From positions 620,001 to 684,000 of the forward strand of contig JAEXHI010000030.1 in NCBI GenBank assembly GCA_023450085.1: a DNA stretch of 64,000 nucleotides, written 5' to 3'. This DNA is from Bacteroidota bacterium. Lineage in GTDB: Bacteria > Bacteroidota > Bacteroidia > Sphingobacteriales > Sphingobacteriaceae. Numbering within the stretch: the stretch's first letter is position 1; each line of letters begins with the position of its first letter. Made by a program: the position numbers and the translations under genes. The notes beneath the pieces are model-generated. The model did no database searches. It saw only the letters and a program-made list of their open reading frames with translations, and was not told the DNA's origin. Shown here one piece after another: positions 16,981 to 23,558 of this stretch.

Positions 16981-18207
16981 TTATACTAATTGTTTTAATG
17001 CGATTTCAAAAGCGGTACTTGATAAATTTGTCTTTTTATCAGAAGTTTGATGTACGGCAACGAGTGCATTTCTAATGATATTTGAAGCATCTGTGAAGAT
17101 GGCATCGTCACTCATTTCAACATTACGCTGCATTAAATAAGCAAATACCCTTGCCATGCCACAGTTGGCAATAAAATCAGGAATGATGGCCAAGTGGTTG
17201 TCGGCATGTTCCATAATGCTACCAAAGAAAATTTCCTTGTCGGCAAAAGGTACGTTAGCACCGCAAGCAATTACTTCCATTCCTGCAGCAATCATTTGAT
17301 CTACTTCATTTTGTTTAACCAATCTTGAAGCTGCAGCCGGAACGAAAATCTCAGCGCCCATACTCCAGATTTTTTCATTGGCTTCTTCAAAAGAAACCAG
17401 CTGATCTGAAACCAAGGTATTGTTCACTCGGTTATTAAACAGGTCAGCTACTTCTTGTTCCGTAAAACCCTCAGGCTTAATTAACCCGCCTACACGATCA
17501 ATAATTCCTACAACTTTAACGCCTTGTTGCGATAGGTAGTATCCTGCTGCTGCTGCTACATTGCCCCATCCTTGAATAATAGCTCTTTTGCCTTTGATAT
17601 TGCCACCCCAAATTTCGTAAAAATGGCGGATTGACTCTGATACACCATAACCGGTAATCATATCCGCTACTTTATATTTTCTTTTAATGTCAGGGGTATA
17701 GGTTAAATCTTCCAGTACTTTAGATACGCCGTAACGCAATTGCCCGATTTGATGGATACGTTCGTTTTCTCTGGCTTGGTAGTGGCCGTTAATTACACCC
17801 TCTTGTGGGTGCCATAAACCATATCCTTCGGTAATTGGGATTACTTCGTGTATCTCATCAATGTTTAGGTCGCCACCAGTACCGTAATAGCTTTTAAGTA
17901 AAGGCATCACTGCTTTGTACCAGCGCTCTAAAACTTCTTTTTTACGAGGGTCGGCAGGATCGAAGTTAATTCCTGACTTTGCACCACCAATAGGAGGGCC
18001 AGAAACTGTAAATTTCACTTCCATTGTTTTTGCAAGTGATTCTACCTCGTGCTTGTCTAAGCCTTTGCGCATTCTTGTACCACCACCTGCAGCCCCGCCG
18101 CGTAATGAATTAATAACTACCCAACCTTCAGCTTCCGATTCTTTGTCTTTCCACTCAAAAACAATCTCTGGCTGTTTCTCTTCGTACTTTTTTAAAAGTT
18201 CTTTCAT
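16981..18207 (-). CDS. Glu/Leu/Phe/Val dehydrogenase family enzyme
   Basis: A 408-residue amino-acid dehydrogenase. The substrate domain has GGTRMRKG and the catalytic lysine motif PPIGGAKSGINFDP, followed by GTGGDLNIDE. The Rossmann domain has RAIIQGWGNVAAAAGYYLS, where a GxGxxA-type motif binds the nicotinamide cofactor. It catalyses reversible oxidative deamination, but which amino acid it prefers cannot be fixed from reading. It is shorter than hexameric GdhA (about 450) and longer than leucine dehydrogenase (about 365). First gene of an apparent two-gene unit with the MscS channel. Confidence 0.9.
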   Translation of the reverse strand: MKELLKKYEEKQPEIVFEWKDKESEAEGWVVINSLRGGAAGGGTRMRKGLDKHEVESLAKTMEVKFTVSGPPIGGAKSGINFDPADPRKKEVLERWYKAVMPLLKSYYGTGGDLNIDEIHEVIPITEGYGLWHPQEGVINGHYQARENERIHQIGQLRYGVSKVLEDLTYTPDIKRKYKVADMITGYGVSESIRHFYEIWGGNIKGKRAIIQGWGNVAAAAGYYLSQQGVKVVGIIDRVGGLIKPEGFTEQEVADLFNNRVNNTLVSDQLVSFEEANEKIWSMGAEIFVPAAASRLVKQNEVDQMIAAGMEVIACGANVPFADKEIFFGSIMEHADNHLAIIPDFIANCGMARVFAYLMQRNVEMSDDAIFTDASNIIRNALVAVHQTSDKKTNLSSTAFEIALKQLV

Positions 18208-18295
18208 TTGTTCCTGTGTTGAGATAATGGTTAGGTTTTCATCAGCCTATAGGCCAAGTACAATTAAGCCATTATCAGATTTTTATTTGGTTGCG

Positions 18296-18303
18296 CAAAG
18301 ATA
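18296..18303 (-). promoter_or_regulatory. -7 promoter box of the dehydrogenase-mscS unit
   Basis: Minus-strand TATCTTTG fits TAnnTTTG exactly. It is 88 bases before the ATG at 18207, giving a leader of about 80 bases. The position where a -33 box would sit falls inside the rplS terminator hairpin. Confidence 0.6.
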
Positions 18304-18308
18304 TAAAC

Positions 18309-18341
18309 AAAAAAACCTCCACGAATATTCCGTGAAGGTTT
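18309..18341 (-). terminator. Terminator after rplS
   Basis: Minus-strand stem AAACCTTCACG / CGTGGAGGTTT (18341-18331 and 18323-18313, one G-T pair) followed by seven T (18315-18309). It lies immediately upstream of the next gene's -7 box. Confidence 0.88.
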
Positions 18342-18363
18342 TAATACTTTTATAATAAATCTA

Positions 18364-18711
18364 TTATTTTCTTAAAGATTTGATACGAGCAGCTTTACCA
18401 GTTAAGCTACGTAGATAGAACAATTTAGCTCTACGCACTTTACCATGGCTGTTCACTTCTACTTTCTCGATGTTTGGAGAATTAAAAGGAAAAATACGCT
18501 CTACACCAACACCGTTGCTGATTTTACGAACAGTGAAAGTTTCATTAGCGCCATTGCTGTTACGCTGAATAACAACGCCTTGGTAAATTTGAACACGTTC
18601 TTTGTTACCTTCGCGAATTTTATAATGAACACTAATCGTATCTCCTGATTTGAAAGTAGGAAATTCTTTTTTAGCGATTGCCTGTTCTTCTACAAATTTT
18701 ACTAAATCCAT
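18364..18711 (-). CDS. rplS: 50S ribosomal protein L19
   Basis: A 115-residue ribosomal protein of normal length. [31 protein letters not shown] and the C-terminal [18 protein letters not shown] are diagnostic. It is the last gene of the rpsP-rimM-trmD-rplS neighbourhood, 150 bases downstream of trmD, with a possible promoter of its own and a terminator after it. Confidence 0.98.
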   Translation of the reverse strand: MDLVKFVEEQAIAKKEFPTFKSGDTISVHYKIREGNKERVQIYQGVVIQRNSNGANETFTVRKISNGVGVERIFPFNSPNIEKVEVNSHGKVRRAKLFYLRSLTGKAARIKSLRK

Positions 18712-18758
18712 GATTTTAAGCTATTAAGCCGATATTTATGTTGTTTAAAATCGGACTG

Positions 18759-18766
18759 CAATATTA
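18759..18766 (-). promoter_or_regulatory. Possible -7 box of rplS
   Basis: Minus-strand TAATATTG differs by one base from TAnnTTTG and is 47 bases before the rplS ATG. It suggests that rplS can be expressed independently of trmD. Confidence 0.35.
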
Positions 18767-18861
18767 GGAATTATTTTTTAAAAATAAAAGTGAATTTTAA
18801 AAATTTTTGACGTTTTGTAAATTAGTTAATTCGCTAAGTATCAAATTACCCAATTAGCGCC

Positions 18862-19536
18862 TTATTTCAATAAGTCTGGTCTGCGTTGTTGTGTGCGTTT
18901 TAAAGCTTCCTCATGTCGCCACTCAGCAATTTTAGCCTCATGACCACTTAACAAAACGTCTGGCACCTTATGCCCTCGCCATTCTGCTGGTCTGGTATAG
19001 ATAGGAGAGTCTAGTAATTCGCCTTGAAAACTATCTGATAAAGCAGAAGTCTCATCATTGAGTACTCCAGGTATTAATCGGGTAACCGCATCAACCAATA
19101 CCGCTGCAGGTAGTTCCCCGCCAGATAATACATAGTCGCCAATGGAAATTTCTCGGGTGACATAAATATCACGGATACGTTGATCTATCCCTTTATAGTG
19201 GCCACATAAAATGATGATATTTCCTTTAATGGAAAGCTCATTGGCAATGGTTTGGTTTAAGGTTTCACCATCAGGGCTCATGAAAATGATTTCATCATAT
19301 TGTCTTTCACTTTGCAATTTTTCAATGCAGTTTGCAAAAGGCTCAATGCTCATCACCATACCACTTCCGCCACCATAAGGATAATCGTCAACGCTTTTTT
19401 GTTTGTTGCTGGCATAATCCCTTAGGTTGTGCACTACAATTTCGGCAATTCCCTTTTTTTGTGCCCTCTGTAAAATAGAGTGGGCAAATGGACTGGTCAA
19501 TAAATCGGGCAGTACAGAAATGATATCAAAACGCAT
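18862..19536 (-). CDS. trmD: tRNA (guanine-N1-)-methyltransferase
   Basis: A 224-residue SPOUT-class enzyme that methylates G37 in tRNAs reading CNN and some other codons, using S-adenosylmethionine. The trefoil-knot motifs [12 protein letters not shown] and [20 protein letters not shown] are complete, as are the N-terminal [12 protein letters not shown] and [15 protein letters not shown]. Length is normal. A -7 box four bases upstream of the ATG suggests that it starts its own transcript within the conserved cluster. Confidence 0.98.
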   Translation of the reverse strand: MRFDIISVLPDLLTSPFAHSILQRAQKKGIAEIVVHNLRDYASNKQKSVDDYPYGGGSGMVMSIEPFANCIEKLQSERQYDEIIFMSPDGETLNQTIANELSIKGNIIILCGHYKGIDQRIRDIYVTREISIGDYVLSGGELPAAVLVDAVTRLIPGVLNDETSALSDSFQGELLDSPIYTRPAEWRGHKVPDVLLSGHEAKIAEWRHEEALKRTQQRRPDLLK

Positions 19537-19540
19537 GGCG

Positions 19541-19548
19541 CAAATATA
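19541..19548 (-). promoter_or_regulatory. -7 promoter box of trmD, four bases from the ATG
   Basis: Minus-strand TATATTTG matches TAnnTTTG, with CGCC before the ATG at 19536. A TTTA 19 bases upstream is a possible -33 box. A leaderless trmD(-rplS) mRNA is predicted. Confidence 0.6.
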
Positions 19549-19593
19549 AGGCTTTGTTTTTATTGAATAAATGAATTGATCAATGCCTTGATT

Positions 19594-20232
19594 TTAGGTT
19601 GTCCACTGATCATGTATAACTGCTACGAGGTAATAATTGCTTTGATATAGTTTAAAAACTAAACGCAAACTGGTCCAATCCATACCTTCATATTTTTTAT
19701 CGAAGCCACTAAAGTAGTATTCGATAAAAGGATGTTTAGGGAAAATTTCGTTGAGGTTATTTAAAGAATTGCCTTTGCCGATGATTTGATCGTATCCAGT
19801 CTTTTCTGCGTGAAGATAATCGGCATTGTAGACAAACTTTTCTACATATTGCTGGGCCGTTAATTTAATCGGATCCCCAGTTCCGTCGTAATTTCCCCAT
19901 ATTACCGAACCTCTTTCCTCGACCAATTTTAAAAATGAAACTTTTGACAGTTTCTTTGTCGTTTTAGTATCTATAAAACCATAAGGAGAAAAGACTACGC
20001 CATCGGTTGGATGGAAATATGAAGCAAAAGCAGTGTAGTCTTTTGTTTTTAGCGTGGTGAGGATCTCTGTGGCGATGGTAGTCAACGTGCCTTCGTCGGC
20101 TACACTGTCCACTGCGTTAACTGTTTTGCCACTATCTGTAGCAAGAGATGAATCCGCAGATTTATCTGTGCTATTGCAGCTAACAAATGTTAGGGTTAAT
20201 AATCCAAGCCATAAGAAACCTAGTCGCTTCAT
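19594..20232 (-). CDS. Lipoprotein of unknown function inserted between rimM and trmD
   Basis: A 212-residue protein beginning MKRLGFLWLGLLTLTFVSC, a lipoprotein signal with the lipidated Cys at 19. The open frame extends 13 codons further to 20271, right beside the rimM stop, but that extension (AKQNPLPLSFIL) spoils the signal, so ATG 20232 is chosen. The mature part begins with a Ser/Asp-rich linker followed by an alpha/beta domain with several aromatic-rich strands (YTAFASYFHPTDGVVFSPYG, SLRLVFKLYQSNYYLVAVIH). This might be an NTF2-like fold, but I do not recognise the family. Its place inside a translation gene cluster is odd. Confidence 0.75.
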   Translation of the reverse strand: MKRLGFLWLGLLTLTFVSCNSTDKSADSSLATDSGKTVNAVDSVADEGTLTTIATEILTTLKTKDYTAFASYFHPTDGVVFSPYGFIDTKTTKKLSKVSFLKLVEERGSVIWGNYDGTGDPIKLTAQQYVEKFVYNADYLHAEKTGYDQIIGKGNSLNNLNEIFPKHPFIEYYFSGFDKKYEGMDWTSLRLVFKLYQSNYYLVAVIHDQWTT

Positions 20233-20271
20233 AAGTATAAAACTTAAGGGCAGAGGGTTTTGTTTTGCCAA

Positions 20272-20799
20272 TTATGGATTTAGGTAAATATCCAGTAGCC
20301 CCTCTGGTAGATCTAAGGTAAGAATATTTTCCTCATCATCTATTTCTACAATAAAGTCGTCATTTAAAGGGAAAAGGATTTCTTTGTTCTGATAGTTTAC
20401 TGTAGCTACAAACTGTTGAGGGTACTCGTTCACTTCTATGATTTCACCAAGTTCGCCCAATGTTTCATCTACAGCAATAAAGCCTTTTAAATCGGTGTAG
20501 TAAAATTCGTCGTCCTCACGCTCCGGTTTTTTGCTCAAAGGTAAATAAGCTTTTTTCTTTACCAAAGGCTGAGCTTTATCAACGTGGTCAACATCATCAA
20601 AATAAAAAAGGCCAGTGCTGTTTTCGTATAATTTATGGCTGGCAACAAAAAAAGGTACCATTTTTCCATTAACCTCCAAGAATATGACGTCAAGATCTAA
20701 ATCTTGATAGTCCTCAAACTCAAAATAAAGCTGAAGTTCACCTTTTAAGCCTTTGGTTTTGGTAATATATCCAATGTAAAATGATTCTTCTTTTGTCAT
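20272..20799 (-). CDS. rimM: Ribosome maturation factor RimM
   Basis: A 175-residue 16S rRNA processing factor. The N-terminal beta-barrel begins FYIGYITKTKGLKGELQLYFEFED (family motif GxIxKxxGLKGE) and the C-terminal PRC-barrel has FYYTDLKGFIAVDETLGELGEI and ends LDLPEGLLDIYLNP. It binds S19 near the 3' major domain during 30S assembly. A dispersed repeat and a strong terminator separate it from rpsP, so it must have a promoter within the short stretch before its ATG or depend on read-through. Confidence 0.95.
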   Translation of the reverse strand: MTKEESFYIGYITKTKGLKGELQLYFEFEDYQDLDLDVIFLEVNGKMVPFFVASHKLYENSTGLFYFDDVDHVDKAQPLVKKKAYLPLSKKPEREDDEFYYTDLKGFIAVDETLGELGEIIEVNEYPQQFVATVNYQNKEILFPLNDDFIVEIDDEENILTLDLPEGLLDIYLNP

Positions 20800-20812
20800 G
20801 TGTCTTGTATTT

Positions 20813-20888
20813 TGTCATTCTAAACGTTAGCGAAGGATCTGTGGATTGTATGTTGAATGAAACAGATTCCTCGTGCCTTGGAATGATA
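20813..20888. repeat. Dispersed 76-bp palindromic repeat, copy 4, between rpsP and rimM
   Basis: Begins TGTCATTCTAAACGTTAGCG and ends CGTGCCTTGGAATGATA; inner arms GGATCTG and CAGATTCC pair. It is the inverted counterpart of the 14534 copy. It ends 13 bases before the rimM ATG, so a hairpin would sit at the rimM 5' end. Confidence 0.78.
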
Positions 20889-20903
20889 GCTAGTTGGGTG
20901 GGT

Positions 20904-20939
20904 ATAAAAATAGCGTTCCGATTTTGCCGGAACGCTATT
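20904..20939 (-). terminator. Strong terminator directly after rpsP
   Basis: A perfect 12-bp stem AATAGCGTTCCG (20909-20920) / CGGAACGCTATT (20928-20939) with a 7-base loop. On the minus strand it ends in ATTTTTAT. It starts 19 bases after the rpsP stop and should separate rpsP from rimM. Confidence 0.9.
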
Positions 20940-20958
20940 CTTTGAAGTAAAGTTAATT

Positions 20959-21528
20959 TTATTCAGCTTTATCTTCTGCTTGAGTTTCTTCAGCAGGAGC
21001 TTCTGTTGCTGCTTCAGCTTCAACAGCTGGAGCTTCTTCAGTAGCCTCTTCTACAACTTCTTCTGCTACAGGAGCATTTTTAGCTGCAATGGCTGCCGCT
21101 CTTTCTTCGTTTTTCTTAGCTTCTGCTGCTAAGGCTGCTTTACGAGCTTCAGCTTTACCACTAGCTAAACCTTCAGTTTTGCCAGCAATTTTACCTGCTT
21201 TGCTCTCCAACCAAGTAGCAAATTTAGCATCTGCTTGTTCTTGAGTTAAAGCACCTTTTTTGATACCACCTTCTAAGTGTTTCTTGTAAAGAACACCTTT
21301 GTAAGAAAGGATAGCACGAGCTGTATCAGTAGGTTCAGCACCGTTAAGTACCCATTTTACAGCTTTGTCGAAGTTAAGTTCGATGGTTGCAGGATTGGTG
21401 TTTGGGTTGTAAGAACCTAAACGCTCAATGAATTTTCCATCTCTTGGAGCACGCGAATCCGCTACTACCACGTGGTAAAAAGGTTTTCCTTTTTTACCGA
21501 ATCTTTGCAATCTGATTTTAGTTGCCAT
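20959..21528 (-). CDS. rpsP: 30S ribosomal protein S16 with long Ala/Glu-rich tail
   Basis: A 189-residue protein. Residues 1-85 are the ordinary S16 fold ([59 protein letters not shown]). S16 is usually 80-90 residues; here another 100 or so residues follow, first Lys/Ala-rich and helical, then almost only Ala, Glu, Pro and Val. Such tails are known from Bacteroidota S16. It has a strong promoter of its own and a terminator right behind it. Confidence 0.97.
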   Translation of the reverse strand: MATKIRLQRFGKKGKPFYHVVVADSRAPRDGKFIERLGSYNPNTNPATIELNFDKAVKWVLNGAEPTDTARAILSYKGVLYKKHLEGGIKKGALTQEQADAKFATWLESKAGKIAGKTEGLASGKAEARKAALAAEAKKNEERAAAIAAKNAPVAEEVVEEATEEAPAVEAEAATEAPAEETQAEDKAE

Positions 21529-21585
21529 TCTTTTTAATGATTTATGTATTCAACATAGTTCCCGGAACTTCATGTTGCGGGGCTG

Positions 21586-21617
21586 CAAAGGTAAATAAAA
21601 TGTTAATAACTAGCAAA
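21586..21617 (-). promoter_or_regulatory. Bacteroidota-type promoter of rpsP
   Basis: Minus-strand TTTG (21617-21614), exactly 20 bases, then TACCTTTG (21593-21586): both -33 and -7 elements match the phylum consensus with ideal spacing. The leader to the ATG at 21528 is about 50 bases. This is the cleanest promoter in the window. Confidence 0.85.
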
Positions 21618-21677
21618 CTATGCTAAAATTAGATTTTGTTTGTCGATATCAGCCTTGCTTTGTGGATATTTGAATAT

Positions 21678-22196
21678 ATGAGAATAGCAATAGATATGGA
21701 CGAAGTCCTAGCGGATCCAATACACAAGTTTATTCAACTTTATAATAGAGACCACCAAGTGCCACTAGATTTGGTGATAAAACCAGGAACGGAAGTTTTT
21801 CAAAATGTTCCTGATGAAGTGAATGATAAATGGTTCGAATACATTAACGAGAAGGGGTTCTTCCGAGATTTGCCTGTTATTGATGGGGCAGTAGAAGCGG
21901 TTAAAGCGTTGCAACAGAAATATGATGTCTATATCGTGTCTGCCGCTATGGAATTTAGAAATTCATTAGAGGATAAATTAGACTGGCTCGCAGAGCATTT
22001 TCCTTTTATAGACTGGAAGCATATTATTTTCTGTGGAGATAAAATTGTAAACGTCGATATTATGATTGACGATAGAATCAAGAATTTTTCTGGTTTTGAC
22101 GGCCGATCACTGCTTTTTACCTCTCCACATAATCTTCTTGTTGAAGGATACGAGCGAGTTGATGATTGGCAGCAAGTGCTAAACAAATTAATATAA
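21678..22196 (+). CDS. 5'(3')-deoxyribonucleotidase (HAD superfamily)
   Basis: A 172-residue HAD phosphatase. The nucleophile motif is RIAIDMDEVLAD (DxDxV type, which marks NT5C/YorS-like deoxyribonucleotidases), motif II is YIVSAAMEF, and the acidic motif is KIVNVDIMIDDRIKNF. It probably dephosphorylates deoxynucleoside monophosphates in the cytosol. The frame opens upstream at a TTG (21636), but the domain starts at ATG 21678 and the extra 14 residues are not conserved-looking. It stands just before the polysaccharide locus without an evident link to it. Confidence 0.9.
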   Translation: MRIAIDMDEVLADPIHKFIQLYNRDHQVPLDLVIKPGTEVFQNVPDEVNDKWFEYINEKGFFRDLPVIDGAVEAVKALQQKYDVYIVSAAMEFRNSLEDKLDWLAEHFPFIDWKHIIFCGDKIVNVDIMIDDRIKNFSGFDGRSLLFTSPHNLLVEGYERVDDWQQVLNKLI

Positions 22197-22213
22197 GCTA
22201 AGTAGGTAACAAA

Positions 22214-22238
22214 AACATCAAATCCGTTATTTGATGTT
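22214..22238. terminator. Possible weak terminator before the polysaccharide locus
   Basis: A perfect 10-bp AT-rich stem AACATCAAAT / ATTTGATGTT with loop CCGTT, 18 bases after the nucleotidase stop. There is no T-run, so termination is uncertain; it could also be a protein-binding palindrome. Confidence 0.4.
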
Positions 22239-22296
22239 GTGCAGGAGTTTACAAGATCTAGGTGAAATTTGGATGACAGAAGTTCAATAAAAATAC

Positions 22297-22304
22297 TATT
22301 TTTG
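22297..22304 (+). promoter_or_regulatory. Candidate -7 box for the polysaccharide locus
   Basis: TATTTTTG fits TAnnTTTG and lies 82 bases before the gmd ATG. The nearest upstream TTTG is 25 bases away, longer than ideal. The resulting leader of about 75 bases has no obvious hairpin. The genes up to 45968 follow with no obvious terminator and mostly overlapping or nearly abutting ends. Confidence 0.5.
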
Positions 22305-22386
22305 AGGCGTTGCTCATCTACAACTTTTTTATTACAAATAATAGTTTGTATATGCCTGCACATTATAAATTTACTAAAATATAGAC

Positions 22387-23523
22387 ATGAAAGTTGCGCT
22401 TATTACGGGGGTGACCGGCCAGGATGGTGCCTATTTGGCAGAGTTTTTATTGAAAAAAGGCTACTTTGTGCATGGTATTAAGAGACGATCTTCTTTATTC
22501 AATACAGATAGGATTGACCATCTTTATCAGGATCAACATGAAAGTAATATAAGATTCAAACTTCATTATGGAGACTTAACTGATTCAACAAATCTTATTA
22601 GAATTATTCAAGAGACTCAGCCAGATGAGATTTATAATCTGGCAGCGATGAGCCATGTACAGGTAAGTTTCGAAATGCCAGAGTATACAGCCAATGCTGA
22701 TGGAGTTGGAACCTTGAGGCTATTAGAAGCTATTCGGATACTAGGGCTTACCAAAAAAACTAAAATATACCAAGCGTCTACTTCAGAATTATATGGTTTA
22801 GTGCAGGCTGTTCCACAGAGTGAAAGTACTCCCTTTTATCCACGTTCACCATATGCTGTAGCTAAAATTTACGGCTATTGGATTACGGTGAATTACCGTG
22901 AAGCTTATGGAATGTTTGCTTGTAATGGTATTCTTTTCAATCACGAAAGTCCTTTAAGGGGGGAGACTTTTGTGACTCGTAAAATTACTAGAGCAGCTTC
23001 AAAAATAGCTCTGGGGTTACAAAGCTGTTTATATCTCGGGAACCTATCTGCACAACGCGATTGGGGACACGCCAAAGATTATATCGAGGCAATGTGGCTG
23101 ATCTTGCAACAAGAAAATGCGGAAGATTACGTTATTGCAACTGGAGTTACGACTACTGTACGTGACTTTGTACGCATGGCGTTTGAAGAGCTTGGAATTA
23201 CCATCGAATTCTCAGGAAAAGACGAGCAAGAGAAGGGTGTTATTATCGATATCGATACAAAAAAGGCTACAGAACTAGGTTTAAATTTAGAAACCTTAAA
23301 GCTAGGTAACACGGTAGTGAAAGTTGATCCTAAGTATTTTAGACCAACCGAAGTAGATTTACTATTAGGTGATCCTACGAAGTCAAAAACTAAGCTAGGA
23401 TGGAAACCTAAATATGATTTACAGGCTTTAGTGGAAGATATGATGCAGTCTGATTTGAACTTAATGAAGAAAGACGAGTATTTGAAACAAGGCGATTACA
23501 ACACATTAAATTATTTTGAATAA
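22387..23523 (+). CDS. gmd: GDP-mannose 4,6-dehydratase
   Basis: A 378-residue SDR enzyme converting GDP-D-mannose to GDP-4-keto-6-deoxy-D-mannose with bound NADP. The Rossmann motif is [16 protein letters not shown], the substrate loop has [17 protein letters not shown], and the active site has QASTSELYG with the YAVAKIYGY (YxxxK) pair and [13 protein letters not shown]. It is the first gene of the polysaccharide locus. Its usual partner fcl, which finishes GDP-L-fucose, is about 28 kb away on the other strand at 51698-52624, so the two bracket the locus. No other GDP-keto-sugar enzyme lies between. Confidence 0.97.
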   Translation: MKVALITGVTGQDGAYLAEFLLKKGYFVHGIKRRSSLFNTDRIDHLYQDQHESNIRFKLHYGDLTDSTNLIRIIQETQPDEIYNLAAMSHVQVSFEMPEYTANADGVGTLRLLEAIRILGLTKKTKIYQASTSELYGLVQAVPQSESTPFYPRSPYAVAKIYGYWITVNYREAYGMFACNGILFNHESPLRGETFVTRKITRAASKIALGLQSCLYLGNLSAQRDWGHAKDYIEAMWLILQQENAEDYVIATGVTTTVRDFVRMAFEELGITIEFSGKDEQEKGVIIDIDTKKATELGLNLETLKLGNTVVKVDPKYFRPTEVDLLLGDPTKSKTKLGWKPKYDLQALVEDMMQSDLNLMKKDEYLKQGDYNTLNYFE

Positions 23524-23558
23524 TCTATTGTTTTAGACAAAACAAGAATATCATTTTC

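Noticed and set aside
22197..22386. A riboswitch or JUMPstart-like element before the polysaccharide locus
   Set aside because: Only a simple 10-bp palindrome and a -7 box are visible; no GGCGGTAG-like ops motif or conserved aptamer structure can be recognised.
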